A stretch of 64,000 nt of DNA. It comes from Pampus argenteus (taxonomy: Eukaryota > Chordata > Actinopteri > Scombriformes > Stromateidae). The position numbers were made by a program, and so were the translations under genes. A model generated the notes under the pieces. The model did not search any database and was not told the DNA's origin. It was given only the letters and a program-made list of their open reading frames with translations. Positions within the stretch are counted from its first letter, which is position 1, and every line of letters starts with the position of its first letter. Location of the stretch: NCBI GenBank assembly GCA_036937835.1, contig CM072873.1:13504001-13568000 (forward strand). Reading direction: 5' to 3'. Positions 50,401 through 61,695 of this stretch are shown in pieces.

Positions 50401-52207
50401 AAAACTAAAGAGTACAATAGTTTATTATTATTATTATTATTATTATAATAACTTTGGTGTTTTCTCTTGCAGGTGGCACCAGAGACTCGAGCCGTCATCA
50501 ACTGGATGCAGGATATTCCCTTCGTGCTCAGTGCGAACTTCCACGGCGGCGAATTAGTGGTCACATATCCCTTCGACTGCACGCGTGACTGGGCTCCCCA
50601 GGAAGACACCCCCACTGCAGACAATGCTTTCTTCCGCTGGTTATCCACCGTCTACGCCTCCACCAACCTGGCGATGGCCAACCCTGACCGCCGCGCATGT
50701 CACTACGAGGATTTCCAGTCACATAACAACATCATCAACGGCGGAGCCTGGCACACCGTCCCTGGCAGTGAGTCACGTCGCTGCTTTTGAATGATTCAAA
50801 CCATCTGAGAGGTTTCAGTCCAGAAATGTGTGTACTGCTTTCAGAGATGATGGCGGCTGTTGTCAATCAATGATGGAAAAAAAGTGCAGATGATAAAAGT
50901 ACATAAAAAACATCACTCAATCTGTACACAAACACAATAAGAAAAGACAGTAATCCTCAATTAAATTGTGCAATGAGGTATAGCACAAAAACACAACCTG
51001 TGTTTAATAGAAATTAGTGAATAAAATGTCCAACTTCTCAAATAGCTTCCTTTTACAGATGTGCACCGTATGTCTCACCTGCAGGTATGAATGACTTCAG
51101 TTACCTGCACACTAACTGCTTCGAGGTGACGGTGGAGCTGTCCTGCGATAAGTTCCCTCACGCCAGCGAGCTTCCCATCGAGTGGGAAAACAACAAGGAA
51201 TCTCTGATCATTTACATGGAGCAGGTCAGTTTTCCATCCGAACAAAGAAATACACAAATCAATTTCAAAACTGCTATGTCTCAAACTCCTGTTGTCGTCC
51301 ATCTGCAGCTGTTTCACAATGAATCAGATTTTTTACATTTCTCCCTTTAATTTCCTCTTTGGGGCCTCACAGTGCAGCATTTTCTCTTCACTCAGATTCA
51401 CAGAGGGATCAAGGGTGTAGTGAGGGACAAGCTGACCAAACAAGGTATCGTAGATGCTATAATCAAAGTGGAGGATCACGACCACGATATCCGAACAGGT
51501 ACAGTCAGCCACTAAATTTAATTTTTTCAATTCTGCTCTCTTTTAGTTTTAGTTTTTACTGATAGCACAGGCAATTTTTTGTTTTTTCATGTATTTCATA
51601 GTGACCTTCAAAATATGACACAGGAAATGAAAAGAGAGGAGATGCATGAAGGAAGCAAACTAGAGAGTGAAAAAACAATTCTGTTAAAAATTTTCCAGGA
51701 ACCCCAAAGCTTTACCTATTGCTGAACCTGTGTTGAAAGTCAATAGAGTAAAAAAAAAAAAAGTACATTAAACATTCACACAAATGCAACTTTTAGAAAC
51801 ATTACCATTAGATTTTGGCTCCAGAAAAAACCCCAAAATCAATTTCTCTTTGTAAATGATCATATTTACCTCCTGTAGCTGCTGATGGAGACTACTGGCG
51901 TCTTCTGAACCCGGGCGAGTATAAGGTGGTGGTTTGGGCAGAGGGTTACTTTCCATCCATGCGTCATTGTCGTGTTGGAATGGAGCCGCATCCCACCATT
52001 TGCGACTTCAGTCTGACCAAAACGCCCATCCAGAGGCTGAAGGAGATCCGGGCCAAAGGAGGGAGGATCCCACAGGACCTTCAGCTGCGTCTCCGAGCTC
52101 TGAGGCTCCGTAAACTTCGCGCCAGCACCAAGGCCATCAACCGCCGCAGGGAGAGTCAGCAGCTGCAGAAGAGGAGAGCTCGGTCCTCCGGAGCCCGGAG
52201 AATATGA
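44422..52207 (+). CDS. cpxm1: Carboxypeptidase-like protein X1 (CPXM1)
   Basis: There are thirteen exons: 44422-44734, 46297-46406, 46932-47071, 47323-47407, 47770-47920, 48050-48138, 48314-48437, 49215-49411, 49769-49948, 50473-50767, 51085-51224, 51396-51498, 51879-52207. Phases join to 751 aa (human CPXM1 734). Known role: secreted, collagen-associated pseudo-carboxypeptidase of the CPE/M14 subfamily. Seen: a signal peptide (EKSVCLLAAVILLGGFLDAA), a Ser/Thr/Glu-rich linker, a discoidin domain (CPPLGLESLRVDDS to LRAEILGC), the M14 domain, and a transthyretin-like domain (GIKGVVRDKLTKQG...). Zinc ligands HGNE and NFHGGE remain, and Tyr and Glu in NDFSYL and ELSCDKF remain. The substrate-binding Asn-Arg pair reads Asn-His (DLNHNF), as in mammalian CPXM1. 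The C-terminus after TKTPIQRL is extended and very basic. CPXM2 is unlikely: it lacks the TVELSCDKF sequence. Confidence 0.94.
45230..45737. repeat. Decayed hAT-like MITE fragments in cpxm1 intron 1
   Basis: Two adjoining degenerate pieces carry family phrases (gcttgttttgtccaac, agctagaatcag, ctaattgatta, tgtttcagct). Another piece lies at 46540-46680 (ttgtttggtctataaaatgt). The exact limits are not clear. Confidence 0.5.
50421..50446. repeat. (ATT)n microsatellite
   Basis: A pure ATT run 27 bp upstream of the cpxm1 exon 10 acceptor. Confidence 0.85.
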
Positions 52208-52384
52208 GAGGAGACTAGGACCTGACAAATCCTCTGATCTGGATTATAGGTTTAAAAAATTCTGTGTGGGAGAGGTGACATGTCCTTACTGGTTATTACT
52301 GAGAGGACACTGTTAAAACAAAACCAGTTTTTTCTACTGCGATTCCTGCCTTCACATCAATACAATAGATAAGTGATCACAGTA

Positions 52385-52700
52385 TTAAAGGATGGGTCAA
52401 ACAATAGTCGGATGCCCAAATGAACATTGAAATAGGCTTTTCTTAGTGTAATCATCCTACCTGTTCATACTGACCACTAAAAGATCCCTTCATAATGCGC
52501 TTACAATGAAAGTAATGCAGGCTAAAATTCACAAGCCTCCTTCTATGTAAAAATGTATTTAAAAGCTAATTTGAAGCTTTAGCTGTCCAAATGAGTACAG
52601 TATTTTAGTGCCAAACTCCCTCTTTTTGTAACTATACTTCAACCTCAGCTCAACAGTGAAACACGGAAGTGAAACAGACTGTAAACGTGGCAGATATCCT
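52385..52700. mobile_element. TTAA MITE copy in the cpxm1 3' UTR
   Basis: It opens TTAAAGGATGGGTCAAAC and continues 'caatagtcggatgcccaaat' and 'ctgttcatactgaccact'. It aligns with the reverse complement of 32850-32988. The right end is degenerate, so the limit is approximate. Confidence 0.6.
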
Positions 52701-54308
52701 CCTGATATAACTAACTCAGACTACTGATGCCGCATATCAGCTTCAGATATATGAGTTTTGTTACATTATTATAGAAGTGTTTATGTATCTTATTTGTAAA
52801 GAGGCTGAGTTGAGAATGTCAGCTGGTCTGATATGTAAAATTGCACCAACACTGTTTGTTTGACTTTAGTCCAACAGGACCACAATGTCTCAAATAAATA
52901 TTCCTTATTTGTGTTATCTATATTCTTCTGTCTCAGAGTCTAATGTGAAGAAAGGTGGGACAAGGTTTTTTAGCAGTTCCTTTACTGCTATAAGTTTGTC
53001 TGGGAGATGTAGAGACAAATCCTGGAAGCAGGAAATAAAACCAGGAAAACTAGAAGAAAAAAAATACTTGGCTCAAACACAAAACAGTCAGCAGTGCAAA
53101 ACAAGCTAACCCTTTATTTCAGTGATAAGTACCATTTTAGTACGACTGTTGGGATTGCTGTCTGTTTGACGCCATGTGGGAAACAACAGTTCGAACACCC
53201 TCCTCTAGCCGTGATCACTCAATGTGACAGTGCATACTGAGAACAATCAATTAATCCACAACAACATACAGATTAAAACAGGACTGAGAGAACAAAACTT
53301 TAGTTAAAAATAAACCTGGTTTCTTTAGTTGCTATACCTTAAGTGAAAATGGCACATAAGACACTTCTCTGAAGAGCATGTGAGCAACAAAAGCAGCAGG
53401 GGATATACAGCATGGCTGACCCTTTAACCTTTAGCTTAGTCACTTTAAAAAAATAACGAAACCACAGTTCACTTATGAAATCATATCCATTATAGGCTGT
53501 TTTAATGTATACAACTGGAGTTTTTCCTAGAAGAAAAGAAACTGACTTGACTGAAAATTAACCGAACCCCATTTGTGACAGACTGAACACACATTTTGAG
53601 CTTCAAACTGAGGTACAAAGTGTTGAAAGCGGCATTTCTCTTTACATACAGGACCATGTTGTAAGCTGGGAATTACTAAGTTCCATCTGTGTTCAAATAA
53701 CTTTTTGATTTTTTATGATTTCTTAAATTGTGCCAAATTTACTTAATTGCTAAACCAATATTACCAGATGTTTACTTATAGTTCTCAGCTCACTGCAAAG
53801 AAAAACATATTTTGGCATCTAACAGTTCAACACAGAGCACCATCCTCACATAAATAAGAAAAGAGGATCTTCATAAAGGCTGGTATGCATAGTAGTTTAT
53901 GTGTATCTTTTACTTACATAACAGCATTTTACTATCTATTCTTCAGTCAGTCAGTATAGTAATGCAACCAGTTTAACATTAAGGTGTAATATCCAGACGT
54001 GCTTGGCTTTTATACCAACAGTATCTATACTGCGCTGGTTGTAAACACAAAAGCATCAATGGCGCTAAAACAGTCAAAGATTGCTGTCCGTTTTGTCCTA
54101 AGAGAGAAAAAATGCCTGTTTAGTCTTCCTGATGACAATGTTGTGAAAGTGAGAATAAGTGATAATAGAAAAACATCAAACACAGACGTGGATCAACATA
54201 AAAGTTGCCTTGTGTAACCATGTCTAATTACTTAAAGGAAAGTGGATTTTACATGAAATAAAGAAAGACCCGGAGACTGTCAATGAGATGCTGTGTTTCA
54301 AACAAATG

Positions 54309-54439
54309 TTAAAGGATAGTTTCACAGTTTTTCAAAGTCTGTCCAAAACAATAGTCAGGTGCCCAAATGCACATACAGTATAGGCACTTGACTATTGTTT
54401 TTAAACCAAACTTGAAAAATTGGGAAACCTATCCTTTAA
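54309..54439. mobile_element. Compact foldback MITE with TTAA flanks
   Basis: The element is 131 bp with TTAA at both ends. The left half (AAAGGATAGTTTCACAG... to CAATAGTCAGGTGCC) is the inverse of the right half (GGCACTTGACTATTG... to ...CCTATCCTTT), with about 55 bp arms and a short centre. TTAA duplications with RRGG-like termini are reported for Kolobok elements. piggyBac MITEs also use TTAA. It has no coding capacity. Confidence 0.8.
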
Positions 54440-55777
54440 TCCTTTAAGTGACTGCAGCTGGACTTCCATGCATAAGCTTAAAGATAAAAACACAGTGTGG
54501 AGTTTGAGTGTGGATGTGTCTCCAAAATAACTAGTCCTAAAGTGGTGAAATGAATCAAACACCGTGCTACAAGTAGTGCCAATATTACCACACCAATAAA
54601 ACCACTAAAAAACGTCAAAGACCATGAGAGGGGAGAAAACAGGGTGCACATAAACAAAACAGCAGGTACATAAGGAGAGAAAAGGTCAGTGTCCATGAGC
54701 AGAGGGGGGAAAGGCATTGATGATGAGGTCTTTTAAGTTTGGGGGGGGTCAAAGTTCAGATTGTATGAGCAGAGAAGCAGCACCTGTGGAGAAGGCATGA
54801 GCAGAGCGGAGCAGCGGAGGACGCCGTGTCAAGACAATCAACGGCACACGTCTGTTTCTTGTCTAACTAGGATTCATGAATCAACCAGTCTGTTCTTTGC
54901 ATCCAGTGTTTTTGTCCCAAGACACTGACATCAGGATATGCTGAGTCTCAACATAAAATTTAAAAGTTTTCTACTGCTATAGACCAAAATGTTACTTTAG
55001 TATGAAATAGAACCCACAGAGTAATTCAAATATCAAGAGCTTCAAGGTTCAGACTTCCAACTGTATCCTCAGTCTGGATGTCTAATTTGCTCATTTTTTT
55101 TTTTTGCATTTTCATTTTGAAGTTCAGAGTCAGAGAAGCTGCAAGTTCCCATCCTCGGTTACAGGCCGATCAAGGGTCCACAGCTGAAGTCTTGTACTTT
55201 TATTTTTTTTCCCCACCCAAACAAACTCATTCACACAACTTTTCACATCTGCAGACCTGGGTGTAGAAGTACTTCAAATATTTTTTAAATAACCATTTCA
55301 TCCCTCTTAGCTGCCAGATGGCAGATGTTTTCCATACAGTCGTCTGCAAGAGGACCAAGAATAACATTCACAATATTCAACCGAAGTCAATTTAGGCTCT
55401 AATATTGAGATTTATATCTTGTCTGAGATGTCTGCATGCAGGCCACCCATCTGCCTTTAAAGCAAATGCTGGAAAATGTTATTCAGTTTGATGGTTTTGA
55501 TCTAAAGTATAATAAGGAGACTGCGTACTTTTGAATAATAAATATCTGCATATCAAACGAGAATACTTTAAAATCATAAAAAGTATGTACTTGTATGAAC
55601 AGAATATAGGCAGTGCAATAATTTTATACTTTTCTTTGCAGCTTTGTGCAACTTATCAAACTGGGAAAACATTAAATGCTTCTTTTATACATTTCCAGAT
55701 TTGTGCAGGAACTCTGATTATTTAAACTACTTTTGTACCCAGGTCTGCAGCGCATCGTTCTCCGACAGCACTGGATG

Positions 55778-58700
55778 CTAAAACTTGGGCTGGTAAAGAG
55801 CCACTCGTCCGCTGAGGCAGCCCGAGGCCAGCTGGCAGTGTGTTGGGGAGAATTTGGTGGTGAGCACGACGTCGCTATGCGAGTAGATGGCGCGGACCTC
55901 TCTGAGGCAGCTAGTCTGGACGGGCATGCAGTCGGCCAGCTCCCCGCAGTGCTCGTCGAAGGCCAGCAGGCGGACGCCGTAGCCATACGGAGAGCAGATG
56001 AGCCGTCCGTCGGGGCTGAAACATAACTCCTTGATGTAGCCCCTCCCCACGTTGGCCTCCTCAATGTAGTGGGTGAGGCGAAGTGAGCAGCGGGGGGAAA
56101 CTAGAGGACGGGTGGGCGCTCCTTCCTGGAACTCGTACACACACGTCCACTGGGGAGAGATGGAAAAAAAACATCAGATAATGAGAGAGAATTAAAAGCC
56201 ATCTTTTTCTTTTCAACCAAATAAGGATAGGCATTCAGTAAGACAGCTTTGAAATGACACGTATATCTACAGCCAAATGTCTCTAACCTCCTGGTCATCC
56301 ATGTTACTGGAGCAGCGGATGAGCGTGGCCCAGCCTTTTGGATGGAGCTGCAGGGAGGTGATGCAGTTCCCTCGGTCTCGCTCTCCTGGGATCTCTGGAG
56401 TCAGAACCTCCAGGCTGTTCCTGGGAGAAATGCCTGAGAGAACAAAGTGTGTAAGAACCTTACAGTCTATCATCATTACCCTTTCAGAGGGGAACCTCAG
56501 CAGATTTCAGTTTCTCAGTTTTACTTCATGAGTGTCTCTGACCTTCTCTAGGTGGGTGGAGCTTGCTGGAGTCGTTTCCCTGGCGAGGAGTTCCAGCCGA
56601 CCTGGAGGCCGACGTGCCTCCATCTGCAGTCAAAAGCGATGTGGATAGTGAATTTAATATTTAGTCAACATGTCAATAATAATGTCAAATAACATTATAG
56701 GTTATTAAGAGCTGAGCTATTTTGAAAAAATATCTAATTTTATTTAGTTTATTTTTGATTGCAATTGGAATATGATTTACGATATTCGAATAATATTTTT
56801 TAAATCATTATTCACCTTTTCACTTTAACACATGATCAATGATTACAGTGTGATTTTTGCAGGGATCTATACCAAACAAAGATGTTTTCTTAAGTCTGTA
56901 GAATATGATGTGTAGGCCAGGAAATCAGTACAACAACATTTAATTTAAAAATGGTATTTTGACACACATTTTACCTTTAACAAATATTGCAGTAGGCCAT
57001 ATTGTGATTTCAATAAAATTTTGATTAAGTGTTCAGAGAGCTCAAAGTGTGACCTTAAAACTGCTTAATTCGTTTGTAAAATGGCTAAAGGTAAATCCAA
57101 AATATTACTTTTAAACTGACATCAATTGGGAAAAAAAAAACAAGTAACTTTTTTGTTTATGAAACTATCAACAGCAAATATGTTGAATTTCTGTCTGATT
57201 AAAAAGGTCAAACGTGTTCAACTAACTGTTGTAAATAAGTGTAAGCATAACAGAAATGGAGAAATTATAGTGAAAATGGTTTAAAAAGTGACAAAACGAG
57301 TGAAAATATGTGCAGATTGTTTCCTTTAAAACATGCAGAGTGAGAGTGAGCTAACCTGAGCTGAGGGGAGGCCGTCGTGCTCGCAGCATGCGATAGCTGC
57401 CCACCTCGAGGGACTGGGTGAGGTCCAGGTCGTGGAGGATGAGCAGGTACCCTGAGGAAGTGGAGATGAGCATCTTGGAACAGTCGGGTGTCAGACGCAT
57501 CCTCATTAGGTATCGGGTGTGGAAGAACTTTTTGTGCGGGCAGCCGTCCTCTGTAAATCTGCAGAGGAAAGACAAATACGGACAGTTTAACAGGCACAGC
57601 AAACTCTTTGTTGAGATTTGTCGCACTCTAAAACACCTCTATATGCTCTATAATGTGCTCACAAATTCCCACAACGAAACACAAAAAAGTAGTGTTCATG
57701 GCATCTACACTACATCCTAACAATCGCACAATGTAACGTGTTGCATTTTGTAGATAACAAAATTCTTTATATCACATTATGACGATAGACAGGAGAAGAT
57801 ATGCTGATATTATGAAGTCTGCATAACATACACAGGTACATTTTTAAAGAATTTGTCCGATCACTCACTCATCAAAAAATGTTTTTAAACATGCCAAGAA
57901 CACAAAGATACAACCAGCACTTTGACACATATGTACAAATACATATAATATGTATGATGCTCATACATGTACACACACACACACACACACACCAACCTGT
58001 TAGTGTCCCATGTGATGACATTGCCATCAAAGCCAGATGTGACGAGAAGACGAGTGTTAGTGTCGTACTCGATGTTCTTTACCCAGCTGGCGTGTCCGTG
58101 CAGCGAGCAAACCTTTGAATTCAGCTTTCTGAGATCCCATAATGCGATTGTAGTGTCGTCAGAGCAGGTGGCAAACAAACGATTGTCCAGAAACCTGCAG
58201 GGTGAAGAATTTCATTTAAGATTCTCGGCGGACAGAAATCTGGAGGGCCGTTTGATCACTCAACATTCATATAAAAACTGCAGGTTAACTTTAACTGCAT
58301 TAACACAAAGCAGGATGTTGCACTTTGTAAACCCTCCCCGGATGATTGGACATTATAAAAATGCACCTAATATTGTTGACACAGTCCTCGTGGGCCTCTG
58401 TCAGGGTTTTGATGTGTCTGGATGAGATGGGATCAAACAGCAGGACCTCGGTCTGCTCGCAGGCCACAGTCAGCACAGACCTGAGCAGAGCGGACACACA
58501 GATCAGATTATTTATTTTGTTTTCAATGCATGGACAACAGTCTTAGAAACACTGTTTTGGTCAAGACTGTTAATGCACACGATCCAACAATATCTGAGAA
58601 AAGAATATGAAGCAAACAGAGCAGCTTTTAAGAGGACATTCTTTATCTTTTTGGGGAAAGGGAGAAAAACTAAATATAAATACAGTAATACATTTGAATA

Positions 58701-59991
58701 ATAAAGGATGTAAATGCGCATGGAAAGCAGCAGGAATAAAGATAAGTAAATTGTCATTTCATCCAAGAGGAAATTGACATTTTTTTTTAAAAATCCAAAG
58801 TGCCAGAAATGTGCTGGTATCAGCTTCTTACATGTGAAGATTTAATGATGATGAAGGTTTTGGACTGTTAGTCGGACAAAATGAGACACCGGAAGACGTC
58901 ACCTGGGGATGTGGGGAATTATAAGGTATATTAGAATTTGGCATTTATTATGCGTGGGACAAATTAAAACTCAAGTCTAAGGCTCTTAATGATACAACAG
59001 GTCTAATGGTACAAATAAGTAATTAAATACTGAATTTCACACATTTAGGATGCATTGCATCTCTGACTGTGATGCAAAAGTACTAAGAGGAGTCTATCGT
59101 TACCAACAGTTGCAATAATGAGAATAAGATTAATAAAAGTGTGCCATGAATTTAATTTTCTCATTAAGCTCCCACAATATCTAAGTCTGGAGCTCAGACT
59201 TTGTAAATGATGTCTAGTGAGCCCTCAGGTCACAGCTTGACCTGGTTTGGCTGCAGGATTAATTTCCTACACCTGCTGTCTGGTCACTCAGAGCTTGAAC
59301 CTGAACCTGACTTGATAGTATGCATCAAAACGACCATAAATCAGTCAAGAGAGATGTAACATGAGGGTGAATTTAATTATGTCAATTCATGAAGTTTTCA
59401 GGCTCATTTATCTAATCTTTCCAATACCTTTCAAAACATTACCTCACATTTTAGTCATTTTCCAGGCGAACAAACACACCATCAGCATGGATTTTAGGTG
59501 AAGGGCCTAAAAGGGTCTTACCCATCCGGGGAGTACTCCAGGTTGAACACCGCTCCGTGAGTCTTTGTGCTCAGGTTGACTGACTCTGCAGCCGGATTCA
59601 TTGAACAGTACAGGCTGGTCATTGTCCTGTAATTATCCCTAGCTGGGTCCACGAACACCCCCCGTCTAATAGTCCTTGTCCGTAGCCAGGAAAACAGACT
59701 ATTCCCCCTGATGATGTCGGTGCTGCCGCCGCCGCCTCCTGTCTGCGGCGCGGCGGCCGGTTCACAGCTAGACTCTGGTCCTTCTGACGCCGTGGACGTT
59801 GTGCTACGCCGCGACCGAGACAGCCCGCTGCTCCCTGGCGGTGAACAAGACACCCTCGGAGCGGTGTCATCCTCCTCGTCCGAATCGTCGATGTTTGGCT
59901 CTTCCTCTTTGTCGCAGGCGCCGCCGCTGTTGCTGGGCCTGTCCTGCGACTCGTCGGCGTCCTCGCTGTCGCTCTGGTGTTCGGAGCTCAT
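55778..59991 (-). CDS. dcaf10: DDB1- and CUL4-associated factor 10
   Basis: There are seven exons: 59522-59991, 58367-58480, 57997-58194, 57356-57558, 56543-56623, 56288-56433, 55778-56149. Phases join to 527 aa (human 559). Known role: WD40 substrate receptor of the CUL4-DDB1 ubiquitin ligase. Seen: an acidic, Ser-rich N-terminus (MSSEHQSDSEDADESQDRPS) and a conserved block (LFSWLRTRTIRRGVFVDPARDN). WD repeats follow, with SDDTTIALWDLRKLN, TSGFDGNVITWDTNR and ISTSSGYLLILHDLDL, then a Ser-rich linker (exon 56543-56623). The C-terminus is highly conserved and ends SGCLSGRVALYQPKF. The N-terminus is shorter than the human one and GC-rich. The start codon is the first in-frame ATG of a CpG-rich 5' end, as expected for a housekeeping gene. 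Confidence 0.96.
57971..57992 (-). repeat. (TG)n microsatellite at a dcaf10 splice donor
   Basis: On the coding strand the TG run begins 4-5 nt inside the intron that follows the exon at 57997-58194 (CAG|gttgg then TG repeats). Confidence 0.9.
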
Positions 59992-61342
59992 TGTAGCGTG
60001 TCAAGTGTCCACACAGCCGTTCACGTTTCGGAGTTCAACGGCGAAACCGAAACAGAAACCGAAGTGTTCCTCCAACAAAGTCAAGGTGCCATGGCGGTAG
60101 ACTTTAGCTGCATTGGTTCATTGGTTACAGTGCCCAAATTATATTTTGTTTTCAGACTTCGCAGCGGTAAACCGAGTCAAGCTGTAAAGTTAGCTATACG
60201 GCTTCCGGAAAGGCTACACTCAGCCTTCAAAACAAAAGCGCACATTAGTTTAAATAAAAATACGTCGTGTTCGTGTTGAATAAAAAAACAAAAATGTAAC
60301 AAAGACGTGTTCAGCACGCAGTAGAATCATTGATGATTAATGTATATTGTCTTTGGTTTTAAGTTAAAATACGCTACAACGTGGATTTTAATTAATACAC
60401 GTTTTCAGATGAAGCGTCTAGCCGGAAGTTAAAGTATTTAATATACCTGACTTGACGTTACGTTACATCGTAAACAAATGCAAAATAGAAATTTACGAAC
60501 TTCCGCTTCCTCGTCCAGTTCGATTAATGGTTGTCCCCGTTGTCCCCACCTGCTGGATAAATAGTGCATAATCATTTGTGTTTTCCTGCAGTATATCCAC
60601 GATGAAATACAGTGGATATTCAAATATATTGAACGTGAATGCTACTGAAAATACAGTCTTATTTTTTAAGGGCTGATTCAAGCAATTTAATTGATTATTT
60701 GATGTTGTTGTGTCTTTTTGTACAAGTATCACGTTCATAAAGCCAGAATGATTCAGGTTCCACCTCTTATACATATATGTAGTGTTACAAAATGTAGGAA
60801 TATTTATTATTTATCATAATTTTTGATAATTTATAATTTATTTTTGTTTGTTTGAGATTTATTTTTATGTTTGTATAATTTATGATCCTTTTGTACTTTG
60901 GAGTTAAACGTTTTTCATGATCCTTTTACTGTTTGTGGAGAAGAGTAATTTTACCTGAAGCGTAAAACACACCGAACATCATAAACAATGATACACGTTG
61001 ATGAAATAAAACATTAACCTTCAGTCATTAACCTGCTCGGGGGGGGGGGGAAATAAGCTTCTGGGTCCTTATACCACATGGAAATACTTATCATCCCGTG
61101 TACTTATTACAATATTTAGAATAGGCAAAATGACTTATACCTGGCACCAGTGTAAAGTGATGAGAAATACCAATGACTGTACATTCAGATAAGAGTTGAC
61201 GTGCCGAGACAGGACAGCATCTGCAGCACAAACAACTCATTGCCCGGAGGCCCTTTTTACCTACATGAATGTAGTAAGACAAAATTACAGTTTGTGTTGT
61301 GGTAGCCTATTGATGTTTGCATGCCTCGACATCGTGCCCCAC

Positions 61343-61382
<40 letters not shown>

Positions 61383-61695
61383 TCAGAGCGTTTTTAGTTA
61401 ATTGTGCGTATCACTGTGCCAACTTGCCAAACTCTGCCAAATATAATTTAATTTACCTGCTGTAGGAATTCGTTTTGTTTTAATTGCGACTGATCCGTTT
61501 AAATGGAAGCAGAACTGGCGACAAGGTGCGTTTTTTTTTTTTTTACCTGGCTTGAAATCAGGTGGCGAGACGCGCAATGCAAATGAGGCAGCGACTCACT
61601 GTGGGGATGCACACTCTTTTACAAGCTCGCACCGTGGCACATACATAAAGGAGAGCAAACACACATGAACTCTTTCGGGGGCAGACGGCACAAAA
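59992..61695. other. Bidirectional upstream region of dcaf10 and hhipl2
   Basis: The genes are head to head with 1.7 kb between start codons. The dcaf10 side (59992-60260) is CpG-containing with no TATA. The hhipl2 side has a CATAAA element at about 61646. A (GT)n run lies at 61345-61378. No further gene was seen. Confidence 0.55.
61345..61378. repeat. (GT)n microsatellite
   Basis: A pure GT run of about 34 bp, 320 bp upstream of the hhipl2 start. Confidence 0.95.

Larger units (their letters stand above)
52208..55777. other. Convergent 3' UTRs of cpxm1 and dcaf10
   Basis: There are no coding exons. A plus-strand AATAAA at 52893-52898 (another at 53034-53039) could end cpxm1. A minus-strand AATAAA (TTTATT at 53113-53118) could end dcaf10, giving it a 3' UTR of about 2.6 kb. 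Two TTAA MITEs lie inside, at 52385 and 54309. Confidence 0.55.

Noticed and set aside
50118..50648. 176-aa minus-strand ORF
   Set aside because: It spans cpxm1 intron 9 and the antisense of exon 10, crosses an ATT microsatellite, and has no family features.
59711..60100. 129-aa plus-strand ORF
   Set aside because: It is antisense to the GC-rich first exon of dcaf10. Codon bias makes such shadows long.
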